Counted from the first letter of the stretch, positions 1 through 6,937 are shown. The stretch: DNA of 6,957 nucleotides from Endomicrobium sp. (GCA_031264425.1 JAISDY010000016.1:1-6957); one strand, 5' to 3'. Made by a program: numbers and translations. Notes: a model not told the origin generated them from the sequence alone.

Positions 1-1041
1 GAAGTTCCTGTGATGACCTTTGATAATATGGTAAGCATGAGCGTTGTTACGTCTTTCTGGCTGGATAACAACGATATTTCGTATGAGAAGATGACGCTTG
101 AAAATAAACCTTTTATTAGCGGAAGCACTGTTCCGACAAACGCAATAAATATAGGAATTACATTTAAAACAGCAAGTGGCGATATAAGACAAATTAAATA
201 TGCAGTTTCCCAAGATTTGAGCAATCTGAATAATTACACAGTAGTTTACAGCAGTTGGGATCCGGGTGTTCCAGTGGGACCAAGCATACAAATTTCAACG
301 ACAACAGATCAATTGGAGAAAGGAATAAATTATATACAATGGTACGCACAGAATACCGCGGCTGCGGAAGGTCTATTAACGGGTATATTTGTAATCTATG
401 TAAATGATTCTGAAGAATACATAAAAATTCTTCAACCTGGGCAAATAGCTTCACTAAAACCAAAAATTAAGGCTGAACTTTTTTCAGCTTACGGATTTAA
501 CGAATCAAGCGTTACAGTAAAACTTTTTTCAGGAAGTTCTACAAATACCGCAATCATATATTCGACTACGGGAACGGGACATTTCAAATACGAAAATGAC
601 AAAAAATTTCTTGACTATACGTATGACGGCGGCATACCTCTTGTTGATAAGGGACCATACACTCTATCTGTGGAGTTTAGAGATAATAAAAATAACACTG
701 TAGGACCTAAATGCGTAACGTTTAGAGTTAATAGCGAGCAAGTTGCTCAATTATTACCGTATCCGTCTCCTTACAATCCAAATAGCGGCAAACCAATGAA
801 AATAAAATATGTTTTAGCTGAAGCGGCTTCCGTTACAATCAATATTTACGACAGAGCCGGCAAATTTATAAGCAAAGTAATAGAGAAAGTTTCTAGTGTT
901 GAAGGAGCAAATTATGCCGACTGGGACGCAAAAAGTTATGCGGGAGACAGTCTTGCAAATGGCATTTACATTTGCGAGATAATTACAGATAGCGGTAAAG
1001 AAAACAGGCGATACAGATCTTTTGCAATATTAAGGAAATAA
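1..1041 (+). CDS. Secreted Ig-like surface protein with FlgD-Ig/T9SS-like C-terminal domain (5' end missing)
   Basis: The reading frame is open at the left edge (Glu-Val-Pro precede the first GTG/ATG), so this is the last 346 residues of a longer protein; the in-window GTG at 10 and ATG at 13 are probably not the true start. The visible part looks all-beta. Residues of about 34-135 and 140-245 resemble two Ig-like or fibronectin-like modules. Residues of about 251-346 match the FlgD-Ig/type IX-sorting-like pattern: a YPSPYNPNSG opening, an INIYDRAGK strand, a DWDAKS turn, then LANGIYICEI and a short basic end. In this family such C-terminal modules occur on exported surface proteins and in some phyla direct export and anchoring by the type IX system. 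The gene ends 4 bases before a PorV-like gene, and PorV is the shuttle for such sorting domains in Bacteroidota, which supports a surface cargo role. The role of the upstream part cannot be seen. Confidence 0.9.
   Translation, partial: EVPVMTFDNMVSMSVVTSFWLDNNDISYEKMTLENKPFISGSTVPTNAINIGITFKTASGDIRQIKYAVSQDLSNLNNYTVVYSSWDPGVPVGPSIQISTTTDQLEKGINYIQWYAQNTAAAEGLLTGIFVIYVNDSEEYIKILQPGQIASLKPKIKAELFSAYGFNESSVTVKLFSGSSTNTAIIYSTTGTGHFKYENDKKFLDYTYDGGIPLVDKGPYTLSVEFRDNKNNTVGPKCVTFRVNSEQVAQLLPYPSPYNPNSGKPMKIKYVLAEAASVTINIYDRAGKFISKVIEKVSSVEGANYADWDAKSYAGDSLANGIYICEIITDSGKENRRYRSFAILRK
1031..1036 (+). promoter_or_regulatory. Ribosome binding site of the PorV-like gene
   Basis: TAAGGA lies inside the last codons of the preceding gene, 9 bases before the ATG at 1046. 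It supports that start and links translation of the two genes. Confidence 0.7.
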
Positions 1042-1045
1042 AGTT

Positions 1046-2098
1046 ATGACAAAATCAGTAAAAATTGGTTTTCTTATCCTGATATTTGCAATAGTTGCGG
1101 TTAATTCTTTTGCCGCTTTTGGCGGAGCTGCATTTTTAAAAAAAGGGGTTGGGGCAAGGGCGCTCGGTATGGGCGGAGCATATACTTCGCTTGCAAATGA
1201 TGCCAGCACAGTCTATTGGAACCCTGCCGGGATTGGTCAAATAAAAAAATATAGCGTATCTGTTATGGGCGCCTCAGGGGCATCTAACGAGTGGTCCGGA
1301 CTCAAAGAAGTGGTACCAAGCCATAGTTTTGCTGCCATTTCAATACCTACGGCAAAAATTACGGATTCTTTGGGAGAATCTGTTTTTGCAATAGGTTTAA
1401 TAAATTCAACTATTGATAATACTGTGAAATCGGAAGAAGTTGATGATGGAAACGACGGCATTGAAACAGGAACTTTTTCTGACACGCAAAATACCGTTTA
1501 TTTATCTTGGGGAATACCTCTATTTGAAAATATAAACAATTTATACTTCGGTTTATCACTAAAATATATTTCCGAAAAAATGAGCTCAATTCCCGGAGGG
1601 AATGCGTCGGGTTACGACATAGACGCGGGGTTGCTGTACAACGTTTTTGAAACTTTAAATTTCGGATTGTTTTTGAGTAAGGGTGCGACTCTTACTTGGG
1701 ACGGCGGGCATAGCGATACCGCAGCATTAACGACAAAATTTGCAGTTTCAAATAAGTTTAATATTAGCGAAAAGTTTAAAATTACGGGAGCAGTTGATCT
1801 TGTTCAGGTTCAAAAAGAACCTTTATCGGCAAATATCGGCACTGAGATAAGTTGCGTTGATATTTTGAAAGGATCTTCATTTGGCTTAAACGGTCTTCAT
1901 TTAAGAGGCGGAATAAATTCCTATGCTTTGGAAAATAGATACAATGTCAAAGACGATATCAACAGAAATATAACATATTCTTTGGGATGCGGCATAGATT
2001 TGACTGTATTTGGCACCGAACTACGCGTTGATTACGCCTTAAGTATGGGCAATATTTTTGACCAAAAAAATAAAATTTCTTTGAGTTTATTTTTTTAG
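1046..2098 (+). CDS. PorV/PorQ-family outer-membrane beta-barrel protein
   Basis: A 350-residue protein of the usual size for the PorV/PorQ (UPF0164-related) family. Residues 1-23 form a signal peptide: a short basic N-terminus, a hydrophobic core LILIFAIVAV, and a probable cleavage after NSFA. The mature N-terminus carries the family signature: FLKKGVGARALGMGGAYTSL (30-49) followed by an Ala-Asn-Asp stretch and VYWNPAGI (56-63). The rest is alternating polar/hydrophobic strands with aromatic ends, and the protein finishes in SLSLFF, the terminal aromatic typical of barrel insertion signals. It should sit in the outer membrane; in type IX systems PorV delivers sorting-domain cargo, but many homologues outside Bacteroidota have no tested role. 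The start at 1046 is supported by a TAAGGA ribosome site at 1031-1036 inside the end of the preceding gene. Family assignment is firm; transport function is inferred. Confidence 0.95.
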   Translation: MTKSVKIGFLILIFAIVAVNSFAAFGGAAFLKKGVGARALGMGGAYTSLANDASTVYWNPAGIGQIKKYSVSVMGASGASNEWSGLKEVVPSHSFAAISIPTAKITDSLGESVFAIGLINSTIDNTVKSEEVDDGNDGIETGTFSDTQNTVYLSWGIPLFENINNLYFGLSLKYISEKMSSIPGGNASGYDIDAGLLYNVFETLNFGLFLSKGATLTWDGGHSDTAALTTKFAVSNKFNISEKFKITGAVDLVQVQKEPLSANIGTEISCVDILKGSSFGLNGLHLRGGINSYALENRYNVKDDINRNITYSLGCGIDLTVFGTELRVDYALSMGNIFDQKNKISLSLFF

Positions 2099-2101
2099 AG
2101 G
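2097..2101 (+). promoter_or_regulatory. Ribosome binding site of the SLH-like coiled-coil gene
   Basis: AGAGG begins within the TAG stop of the PorV-like gene and sits 6 bases before the ATG at 2108. The overlap of stop and ribosome site fits re-initiation by ribosomes ending the upstream gene. Confidence 0.65.
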
Positions 2102-2107
2102 CTTAAA

Positions 2108-2950
2108 ATGATAAAAAAAATTTTTAGTTTCATACTTATTTCTTCGCTTGGCTTAAATATCCAGCCAAGTTCATGTTTTGCCGCAAAAAGAGATGTGCAA
2201 GATCCCGTCTTGAGAGAAATAATCAACGAATTTGGCAATAAAATCCCCAAATTTACAAATAAATACGGAGACAGCGTATTTGTGCAAGACGGCTCTGTTA
2301 CAAGGGCAGATTTTATTACGGCGCTGTATGAATACGATAAAAGAACTAGGGAAGCGGCAAAGGCTCCCGCCGGAATGAACTCGCAAACAATAAGTAGAAA
2401 TGAATTTGATGATATAAAAAACAAAGTTGCTATGCTTGAAAAAAATGGACGGATAGCAAGCGCTCCCGTTTCGTCAAAAAGTAAAGGGGGTACGGATATT
2501 GTAAGAATAATAGCCGATTTGGAGCCAAATATGCCGATGCTTTTAGATAATTCTTTAAGATATTCAAAAGTTTTTAACGAACTAGAACAACAAGTGAACA
2601 GCGGAGGCGGACGCTCCGTGTCAAAGGGAACGCCTATTTCAAAAAAAGAACTTGCAGAAATTAAAAGAACCCTATCTCAGCTTCAGTCGGACTATATTGC
2701 TCTTTCAAAAAAAATAGATAAGTTAAATTCGTCTTTACCCGAGACAGAACGGTATGACAAAAATAAAAATATAGAATTAGTTCGTCTTTCTAAGCAATTG
2801 AAAGAAATGAAGAAGACTATTTCGGAAACCTCGCACACGCAATATTATGATAATTTCGGCTCGCCAAGCTGCGGTGGCAAGAATACAGGTAAACTTGCCG
2901 GAGTAAGCCTTGGTCTTAGCATGATAGCGGCATTATTTGTATCCAGATAA
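2108..2950 (+). CDS. Exported coiled-coil protein with one SLH-like motif
   Basis: I do not recognise a named family. Of 280 residues, the first ~26 are a signal peptide (MIKK, hydrophobic core, cleavage near CFAA); Cys23 follows Pro-Ser-Ser, a poor lipobox, so a lipoprotein is unlikely. Residues of about 34-81 hold DSVFVQDGSVTRADFITALY, which resembles the VTRAEF core of an S-layer-homology repeat, though only one copy is seen. Residues 94-112 and 176-195 look like related helical segments (TISRNEFDDIK and PISKKELAEIK), each opening a predicted coiled coil; the second continues through about 240 in heptad-like Leu/Ile spacing. A Gly/Ser-rich linker (164-175) separates them. The C-terminus (263-278) is a short hydrophobic stretch ending in Phe-Val-Ser-Arg that could be a membrane anchor or the last strand of an incomplete barrel. 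A periplasmic or peptidoglycan-linked spacer role is a guess. The SD AGAGG overlaps the upstream stop, 9 bases before this start. Confidence 0.93.
   Translation: MIKKIFSFILISSLGLNIQPSSCFAAKRDVQDPVLREIINEFGNKIPKFTNKYGDSVFVQDGSVTRADFITALYEYDKRTREAAKAPAGMNSQTISRNEFDDIKNKVAMLEKNGRIASAPVSSKSKGGTDIVRIIADLEPNMPMLLDNSLRYSKVFNELEQQVNSGGGRSVSKGTPISKKELAEIKRTLSQLQSDYIALSKKIDKLNSSLPETERYDKNKNIELVRLSKQLKEMKKTISETSHTQYYDNFGSPSCGGKNTGKLAGVSLGLSMIAALFVSR
2147..2169 (+). repeat. Perfect 7-bp inverted repeat inside a signal-peptide coding region
   Basis: CTTGGCT and AGCCAAG flank a 9-base AT-rich loop, at codons 14-21 of the SLH-like coiled-coil gene. The stem could extend by one G-U pair (2146/2170). No T-run follows, so it is not a terminator. 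It may be chance or may affect early translation. Confidence 0.4.
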
Positions 2951-2969
2951 AGATATTAATAATTATTAT

Positions 2970-2975
2970 AAGGAG
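2970..2975 (+). promoter_or_regulatory. Strong ribosome binding site of the FHA-propeller gene
   Basis: AAGGAG, 8 bases before the ATG at 2984, is the best Shine-Dalgarno match in the window. It lies in the only real intergenic gap (2951-2983, 33 bases, very AT-rich). The signalling half of the operon therefore seems to receive its own strong translation entry, after which the next three starts overlap upstream stops. Confidence 0.85.
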
Positions 2976-2983
2976 TTGAGAAG

Positions 2984-5164
2984 ATGGCGAGGCTAATATT
3001 AAAACGAAAAGCAGAAATTCTTGGCGAGTATATGTTAAAACGTAAAGACAAAATTTTTGTCGGAAGCAAAAAAGGCAACGATATAGTTATAAATGACAAA
3101 ATCGTCTCTGAATTTCACTGTTCTATAGTATTTACCAACGGTAAATATTACGTAAAAGACCAAAATACTTTAACCGGCACAAAGATAAACGGGACAACTA
3201 TATCAGAACAAGAATTTCACCATGGAGATCAAATAGGAATAGGACCTTATTCCATTTTATACATAGACGATTCTTCCGGACCTCAAAATGAACATTATTT
3301 ACTTGGCATATACGGTAAATTTGAAGGTAAAAAATATATAATCAAAAACGCCGAAACTTTTATAGGAAGAGAAAAATTTTCACCAAGAGGAATTGAAAAT
3401 GACATAATTCTTTCGAGAGATATGACCGTATCAAAAGGGCATGCAAAAATAACGCTAAACGGCAGCCAGTATGTCATTACAGATGTTGGAAGCACCGGAG
3501 GCGTAGCGGTAAACAGCATTAAAGTTGGACAGCTAGACACTATGAACATAAACCCTGGCGATGAAATATCAATAGGAAGAACAATATTCAGATTTGTAAC
3601 TTCGGCAAATGAAGATTACTCTTTCCCGGTGAAGCAAAATATTCTACTGCTAAAGATAGTCCGACCTTTGTCTGTTGTTCTAACTATAAGCATTCTTTTA
3701 TTTTCCGCAACACTTTCAATTTTTGGCTGGGCTGGAATATCAATTCTCACCAGATACAAAGATAAACTATCGCTTGAACTTAATACTAACTTTAAAAAAG
3801 AAATACCGTTAAAAAATATTGAACACTACGATATTACGTCAACTCCGGCAGTCGGAGATATAAATGGAAAAGGACACAATAGCCTTATAATGCTTACGGC
3901 TGCAGGATTTATGTATGGGTGGGATCTTGTCACGGGCGCACAACTTTGGAAACAGATAGAAATATTTAACTCTGACGCAACGTCCCCCATGCTTATAGAT
4001 GTAAATAACGACGGTATAAAAGACATTGTAGTATTGTCAGATTCTGCCATGCTTTATATATTTGACGGACAAACTGGAAACATAATAAGGAGAGAAGCTC
4101 TTGGCGGAACAGTCTCGGAAATGACTCCTCTAGTCGCAGATTTAACAGGAAATGGAAAGCAAGACGTTGTGGTATGCTCGGAAGACGGAACGATTAACTT
4201 GCTTTATAATGTAGGATACGACCATGATTATGAAAAATATATAGATCTTGTTGAAGGACCTCTTCTTGCAAGCCCCGTTCTGTATAAGGCAAAAGGTATT
4301 CCTCCGGTGGTCGTAGTGTCAAACAATAACGGCAAAGTATATTTTATAGACGGCAAAACAAGAGCAAAAAAAACAGTGGACCTTTTTGAAAAGACAGGCA
4401 AAGCCCATCTTATCGCAGGCGCCCCCGCAGTGGGGGATATAAACGGCGACGGAATCCCGGAAGTCGTTGTTCAAACGAATATTCCGCAATATGTTTCCGC
4501 CATAGATGTGACAAATTTTAACGTATTATGGACTTTTTTTGTTGAACCCACGCCTCCGTCAGACTTAAGACATAACGCTTCGCCTTTAATTTCCGACGGA
4601 AATGTTTTTGTAGTTTCGGGAAACGGAACAATTTACAACTTAAAAGGCGATACTACTTATCCTTCTGGAGAACTTCTTTGGAAACTTAAACTTCCCGACG
4701 GCAAAAGAATGATAGCTTCGCCGTCTAAATTTGACTTTGATAAAGACGGTCACGACGATTTTGTAATAGCCACCGAAGAAGGGAAAATATTAGTCGTAAA
4801 GAATAACACGAGAAGGAAGGAATTTGAGATTATTTCCGAAATTAAAGCCAGCAACGCTCCCATTACTTCGCAACCTTTGCTAGTTGACGCATTCGGCACT
4901 GGGAACTTAAATATATTTTTTGTAAATTCAAATAACGTGCTTCAAGCTATAGACACAAATACGAAAGTTATCAAAAATCTTGACCCTTGGCCTATGTTCT
5001 TAGGAAGTCCGTCTCATATACCCCATCAAAATATGTCAAAGTATAAATTAAAGTACAGGATTATGTTTTTCGGCGGAATCTTAATTTCTATCTTGTTCAT
5101 AACATTCAAAATACTGAGAGCTGTAAAGAAAAGCGTTAAAAAGGTTAAGGTTAAATTTCTATGA
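2984..5164 (+). CDS. Transmembrane double-FHA protein with extracytoplasmic FG-GAP/PQQ-like beta-propeller
   Basis: 726 residues. FHA1 (about 1-95) has VGS (26-28), ND (32-33), VSEFHC (41-46) and Asn69, but Ser replaces the usual Arg after Gly27. FHA2 (about 106-205) is canonical: IGR (127-129), ND (139-140), VSKGHA (149-154), GSTGGVAVN (169-177), GDEISIG (192-198). FHA domains bind phosphothreonine peptides. A membrane helix follows (about 228-255). Residues 285-684 then hold eight repeats of 46-53 residues, each opening [S/T/A/Q]-P-x-x-x-(mostly D), near 288, 335, 382, 431, 481, 534, 580 and 631. They mix Asp-rich FG-GAP-type loops (DVNNDGIKD 339, DINGDGIPE 485, DFDKDGHDD 584) with PQQ-like GxxYxxD strands, and close with WPMFLGSPSH (669-678). 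A second helix (693-711) leads to a basic tail. Charge distribution puts both ends in the cytoplasm and the propeller outside the inner membrane. A sensor or scaffold role is inferred. No enzyme motif is visible. Confidence 0.96.
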   Translation: MARLILKRKAEILGEYMLKRKDKIFVGSKKGNDIVINDKIVSEFHCSIVFTNGKYYVKDQNTLTGTKINGTTISEQEFHHGDQIGIGPYSILYIDDSSGPQNEHYLLGIYGKFEGKKYIIKNAETFIGREKFSPRGIENDIILSRDMTVSKGHAKITLNGSQYVITDVGSTGGVAVNSIKVGQLDTMNINPGDEISIGRTIFRFVTSANEDYSFPVKQNILLLKIVRPLSVVLTISILLFSATLSIFGWAGISILTRYKDKLSLELNTNFKKEIPLKNIEHYDITSTPAVGDINGKGHNSLIMLTAAGFMYGWDLVTGAQLWKQIEIFNSDATSPMLIDVNNDGIKDIVVLSDSAMLYIFDGQTGNIIRREALGGTVSEMTPLVADLTGNGKQDVVVCSEDGTINLLYNVGYDHDYEKYIDLVEGPLLASPVLYKAKGIPPVVVVSNNNGKVYFIDGKTRAKKTVDLFEKTGKAHLIAGAPAVGDINGDGIPEVVVQTNIPQYVSAIDVTNFNVLWTFFVEPTPPSDLRHNASPLISDGNVFVVSGNGTIYNLKGDTTYPSGELLWKLKLPDGKRMIASPSKFDFDKDGHDDFVIATEEGKILVVKNNTRRKEFEIISEIKASNAPITSQPLLVDAFGTGNLNIFFVNSNNVLQAIDTNTKVIKNLDPWPMFLGSPSHIPHQNMSKYKLKYRIMFFGGILISILFITFKILRAVKKSVKKVKVKFL

Positions 5165-6579
5165 AAATCTCGTACTATGCAAAAACTGACGTCGGAGCTG
5201 TAAGAACAGAAAACCAAGATTCTTATGGAATAAATTCCAAAAAAAACTTATTTATCGTATGCGACGGCATGGGGGGAGGCGCAGCGGGAGCATTTGCAAG
5301 CAAGACAGCTGTTGAAGTAATGCTAAAATCTTTTGACAAATTAACTTTGGACAATATAACAGCCGTCACGGGAAACGGTGGTCTAAATTCTGAAAATCTT
5401 CGCCCCGCGGCATCAATAATGCTTGCAAACAGATACCTAAACAATTTAACGCTTAAATATCCAAAACTTAAAGGCATGGGGACTACGGCTGTCGCGGTAA
5501 AATTTGAACATGAGTTGAGCTTACTTCGCGTTTATCACACTGGAGACAGCAGAGTTTACAGATTAAGGGCGGGGGTTCTGGAGCTTCTAACTAAAGATCA
5601 TTCAAAAATAAACGAGCTCATTGACGCGGGAAAGATGAAAGAAGAAGACGTGAAAAGTGCGGAAATACAGAGCATGATAACCAGAGCCGTAGGAACAGAG
5701 CCCACGGTAAAAGTTGACTATACGACTTACGAAACTAAGGAAGGCGACTGCTACATACTGTGCAGCGACGGGCTTAACGGCGAATTAAGCGACAGTTTAA
5801 TAAAAGAAATTATTGAAAAAAACATCAACGATTTAGCGTCTTTAACTAATAATCTTATAACCTCAGCGAATAAAGCAGGCGGAAAAGACAACACTACGGT
5901 CATAGCTTTAAAAATAGAAACAGACGGTCAAACTCAAACGCCCGCCGGTTATACAAATGCAACCATAACAATTAGCGACAATTCCAAAAAACAATGTTTA
6001 TGCGAAGATAAACTTTTATCTAACTTTGCAAAATTTTTTGTAATCGCTACTCCAAAAGAAGCTAAAGACTTTCGTATTAGTCCTTTTATAATTGCACTAT
6101 TTATATCAATAGTCGCATTTGCTATAACACTTATATATTCAAATTATTCAAAGGAAAAGCAAAAAGACTTTACGGAAATCACAGGAAAAGTCTCAGGTAT
6201 TGTTCTTGACATAAGAGAGTTGAAAAAAAATCAGCTTGAACTTATAAATTCTGCTCCTGATATGATTAGCAGGCTTGAATTGCTGCAAAATGCCGTACAG
6301 CGGGAAAATGAGGACACTGTACCTTTGCCTCAAGTGCAAGTTCTAATAGAACAAGTTGGGGGTCCAAATAAATTTGTCGGCACTTCCGAACTTTCGCCTA
6401 TTAGCATAAAATTACCCGCAGGAATTTATATATTATCCCTAAACTACCCGGGATTCAAAATTTTAGATGAAAACTATAATTTGGTAGATTCTTTAAAGTT
6501 CTCCGTTGAATTGTCAGAAAGTTTGAAATCTAAAACCGTGATAATGCTGCCCGAAAAAAGAGAGGAGAGTCATGAATAA
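5161..6579 (+). CDS. Membrane-anchored PP2C-type Ser/Thr protein phosphatase with PEGA-like outer domain
   Basis: 472 residues. Residues 1-253 are a complete PP2C/PppA-Stp catalytic domain that removes phosphate from Ser/Thr using two metal ions. Visible motifs are RTENQD (15-20, phosphate-binding Arg15 and Asp20), CDGMGGG (34-40, Asp35), GMGTTAV (105-111), HTGDSR (126-131), LTKDHS (143-148), CSDGL (201-205, Asp203) and GGKDNTTV (240-247, Asp243), so all metal ligands are present and it should be active. A 55-residue linker follows, then one membrane helix (308-327), a coiled-coil-like segment (332-385) and a beta-rich domain (391-464) with a PEGA-like GTSELSPISIKLPAGIYIL pattern, expected outside the inner membrane. 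The ATG lies in an ATGA overlap with the stop of the FHA gene; only a weak AAGG (5147-5150) precedes it, so translation is probably coupled. The neighbouring FHA protein is a plausible partner. It is not a SpoIIE/RsbU type, going by its motifs. Confidence 0.97.
   Translation: MKISYYAKTDVGAVRTENQDSYGINSKKNLFIVCDGMGGGAAGAFASKTAVEVMLKSFDKLTLDNITAVTGNGGLNSENLRPAASIMLANRYLNNLTLKYPKLKGMGTTAVAVKFEHELSLLRVYHTGDSRVYRLRAGVLELLTKDHSKINELIDAGKMKEEDVKSAEIQSMITRAVGTEPTVKVDYTTYETKEGDCYILCSDGLNGELSDSLIKEIIEKNINDLASLTNNLITSANKAGGKDNTTVIALKIETDGQTQTPAGYTNATITISDNSKKQCLCEDKLLSNFAKFFVIATPKEAKDFRISPFIIALFISIVAFAITLIYSNYSKEKQKDFTEITGKVSGIVLDIRELKKNQLELINSAPDMISRLELLQNAVQRENEDTVPLPQVQVLIEQVGGPNKFVGTSELSPISIKLPAGIYILSLNYPGFKILDENYNLVDSLKFSVELSESLKSKTVIMLPEKREESHE
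6562..6567 (+). promoter_or_regulatory. Ribosome binding site of the receiver gene
   Basis: GAGGAG lies inside the end of the phosphatase gene with an unusually short 4-base spacing to the ATG at 6572. It supports that start over any later one; the 8-base gene overlap also suggests coupling. Confidence 0.6.
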
Positions 6580-6937
6580 GAAAAAAATCTTCATTATTGA
6601 CGATGACAAATCATTTTTAAATTCTATGGAGCTAGTTTTGTTTTCAAAAGATTTTGACGTTGCAAAAGCAGTTACGGGAGAAACATTTTATGATGTTTTA
6701 ACAAAAGAAAAGCCAGATTTGGTTCTTCTGGATATAAAGCTACCGGGCAAAGATGGTTTTGAAATTTTAAAAGAAATAAAATCAAACGATAAATTCTCAA
6801 AAATACCTATTATTATGATTACAGCGGACACAACTATCCACATAGATAAGGCTTTTTCTGCAGGAGCTGATGATTGCGTTTTTAAACCGGTTAATATTGA
6901 AGAGCTTATATCACGTATAAAAAGACTTATAAAATGA
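6572..6937 (+). CDS. Stand-alone response-regulator receiver (CheY-like) protein
   Basis: 121 residues, just one receiver domain with no output domain. The acidic pocket is Asp10-Asp11-Asp12. The phospho-acceptor is Asp54 in LVLLDIKLPGKDGFEIL, the switch Thr is Thr84 in IIMITAD, and the conserved Lys105-Pro106 lies in VFKPVN, so it should be phosphorylatable by a histidine kinase. The start overlaps the phosphatase gene by 8 bases and is preceded by GAGGAG (6562-6567) only 4 bases away. It acts in the cytoplasm, probably by binding a partner protein. Its position suggests that partner may be the phosphatase, the FHA protein or the product of the next gene; that is inference. No histidine kinase is visible, and a CheY role in motility is possible but nothing here supports it. 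Confidence 0.96.
   Translation: MNKKKIFIIDDDKSFLNSMELVLFSKDFDVAKAVTGETFYDVLTKEKPDLVLLDIKLPGKDGFEILKEIKSNDKFSKIPIIMITADTTIHIDKAFSAGADDCVFKPVNIEELISRIKRLIK

Noticed and set aside
194..463. Minus-strand open frame opposite the Ig-like protein
   Set aside because: It lies wholly opposite a gene with clear domain content, has no ribosome site that I can see and no recognisable motif; it is a shadow frame, as are the other minus-strand frames at 1237-1485, 2095-2424, 3295-3549 and 5223-5477.
1135..1148. Slippery-looking T TTA AAA AAA GGGG sequence in the PorV-like gene, a possible -1 frameshift site
   Set aside because: It encodes the conserved Phe-Leu-Lys-Lys-Gly of the family, and a -1 shift meets a TGA at 1198-1200, giving only a short dead-end product.
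2108..2185. Lipoprotein signal with Cys23 in the SLH-like gene
   Set aside because: The residues before Cys23 are Pro-Ser-Ser, lacking the Leu-like residue at -3; a normal signal peptidase I site near Ala25/Ala26 fits better.
2951..2983. Possible internal promoter in the AT-rich gap (TATTAT at 2964-2969)
   Set aside because: A start site 6-8 bases downstream would fall inside the ribosome binding site, and no -35 box lies at proper spacing (TTGTAT at 2937-2942 is 21 bases away).
4422..4436. CCCCC-GCAGT-GGGGG hairpin
   Set aside because: It lies within the codons of the conserved Ala-Pro-Ala-Val-Gly-Asp motif of propeller repeat 5, has only 5 pairs, and no T-run follows.
5161..5920. SpoIIE/RsbU-type partner-switching phosphatase
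   Set aside because: The RTENQD, GDSR, TKDHS and GGKDN motifs fit the PppA/Stp-type PP2C branch that acts on kinase substrates, and no anti-sigma or STAS gene is nearby in the window.
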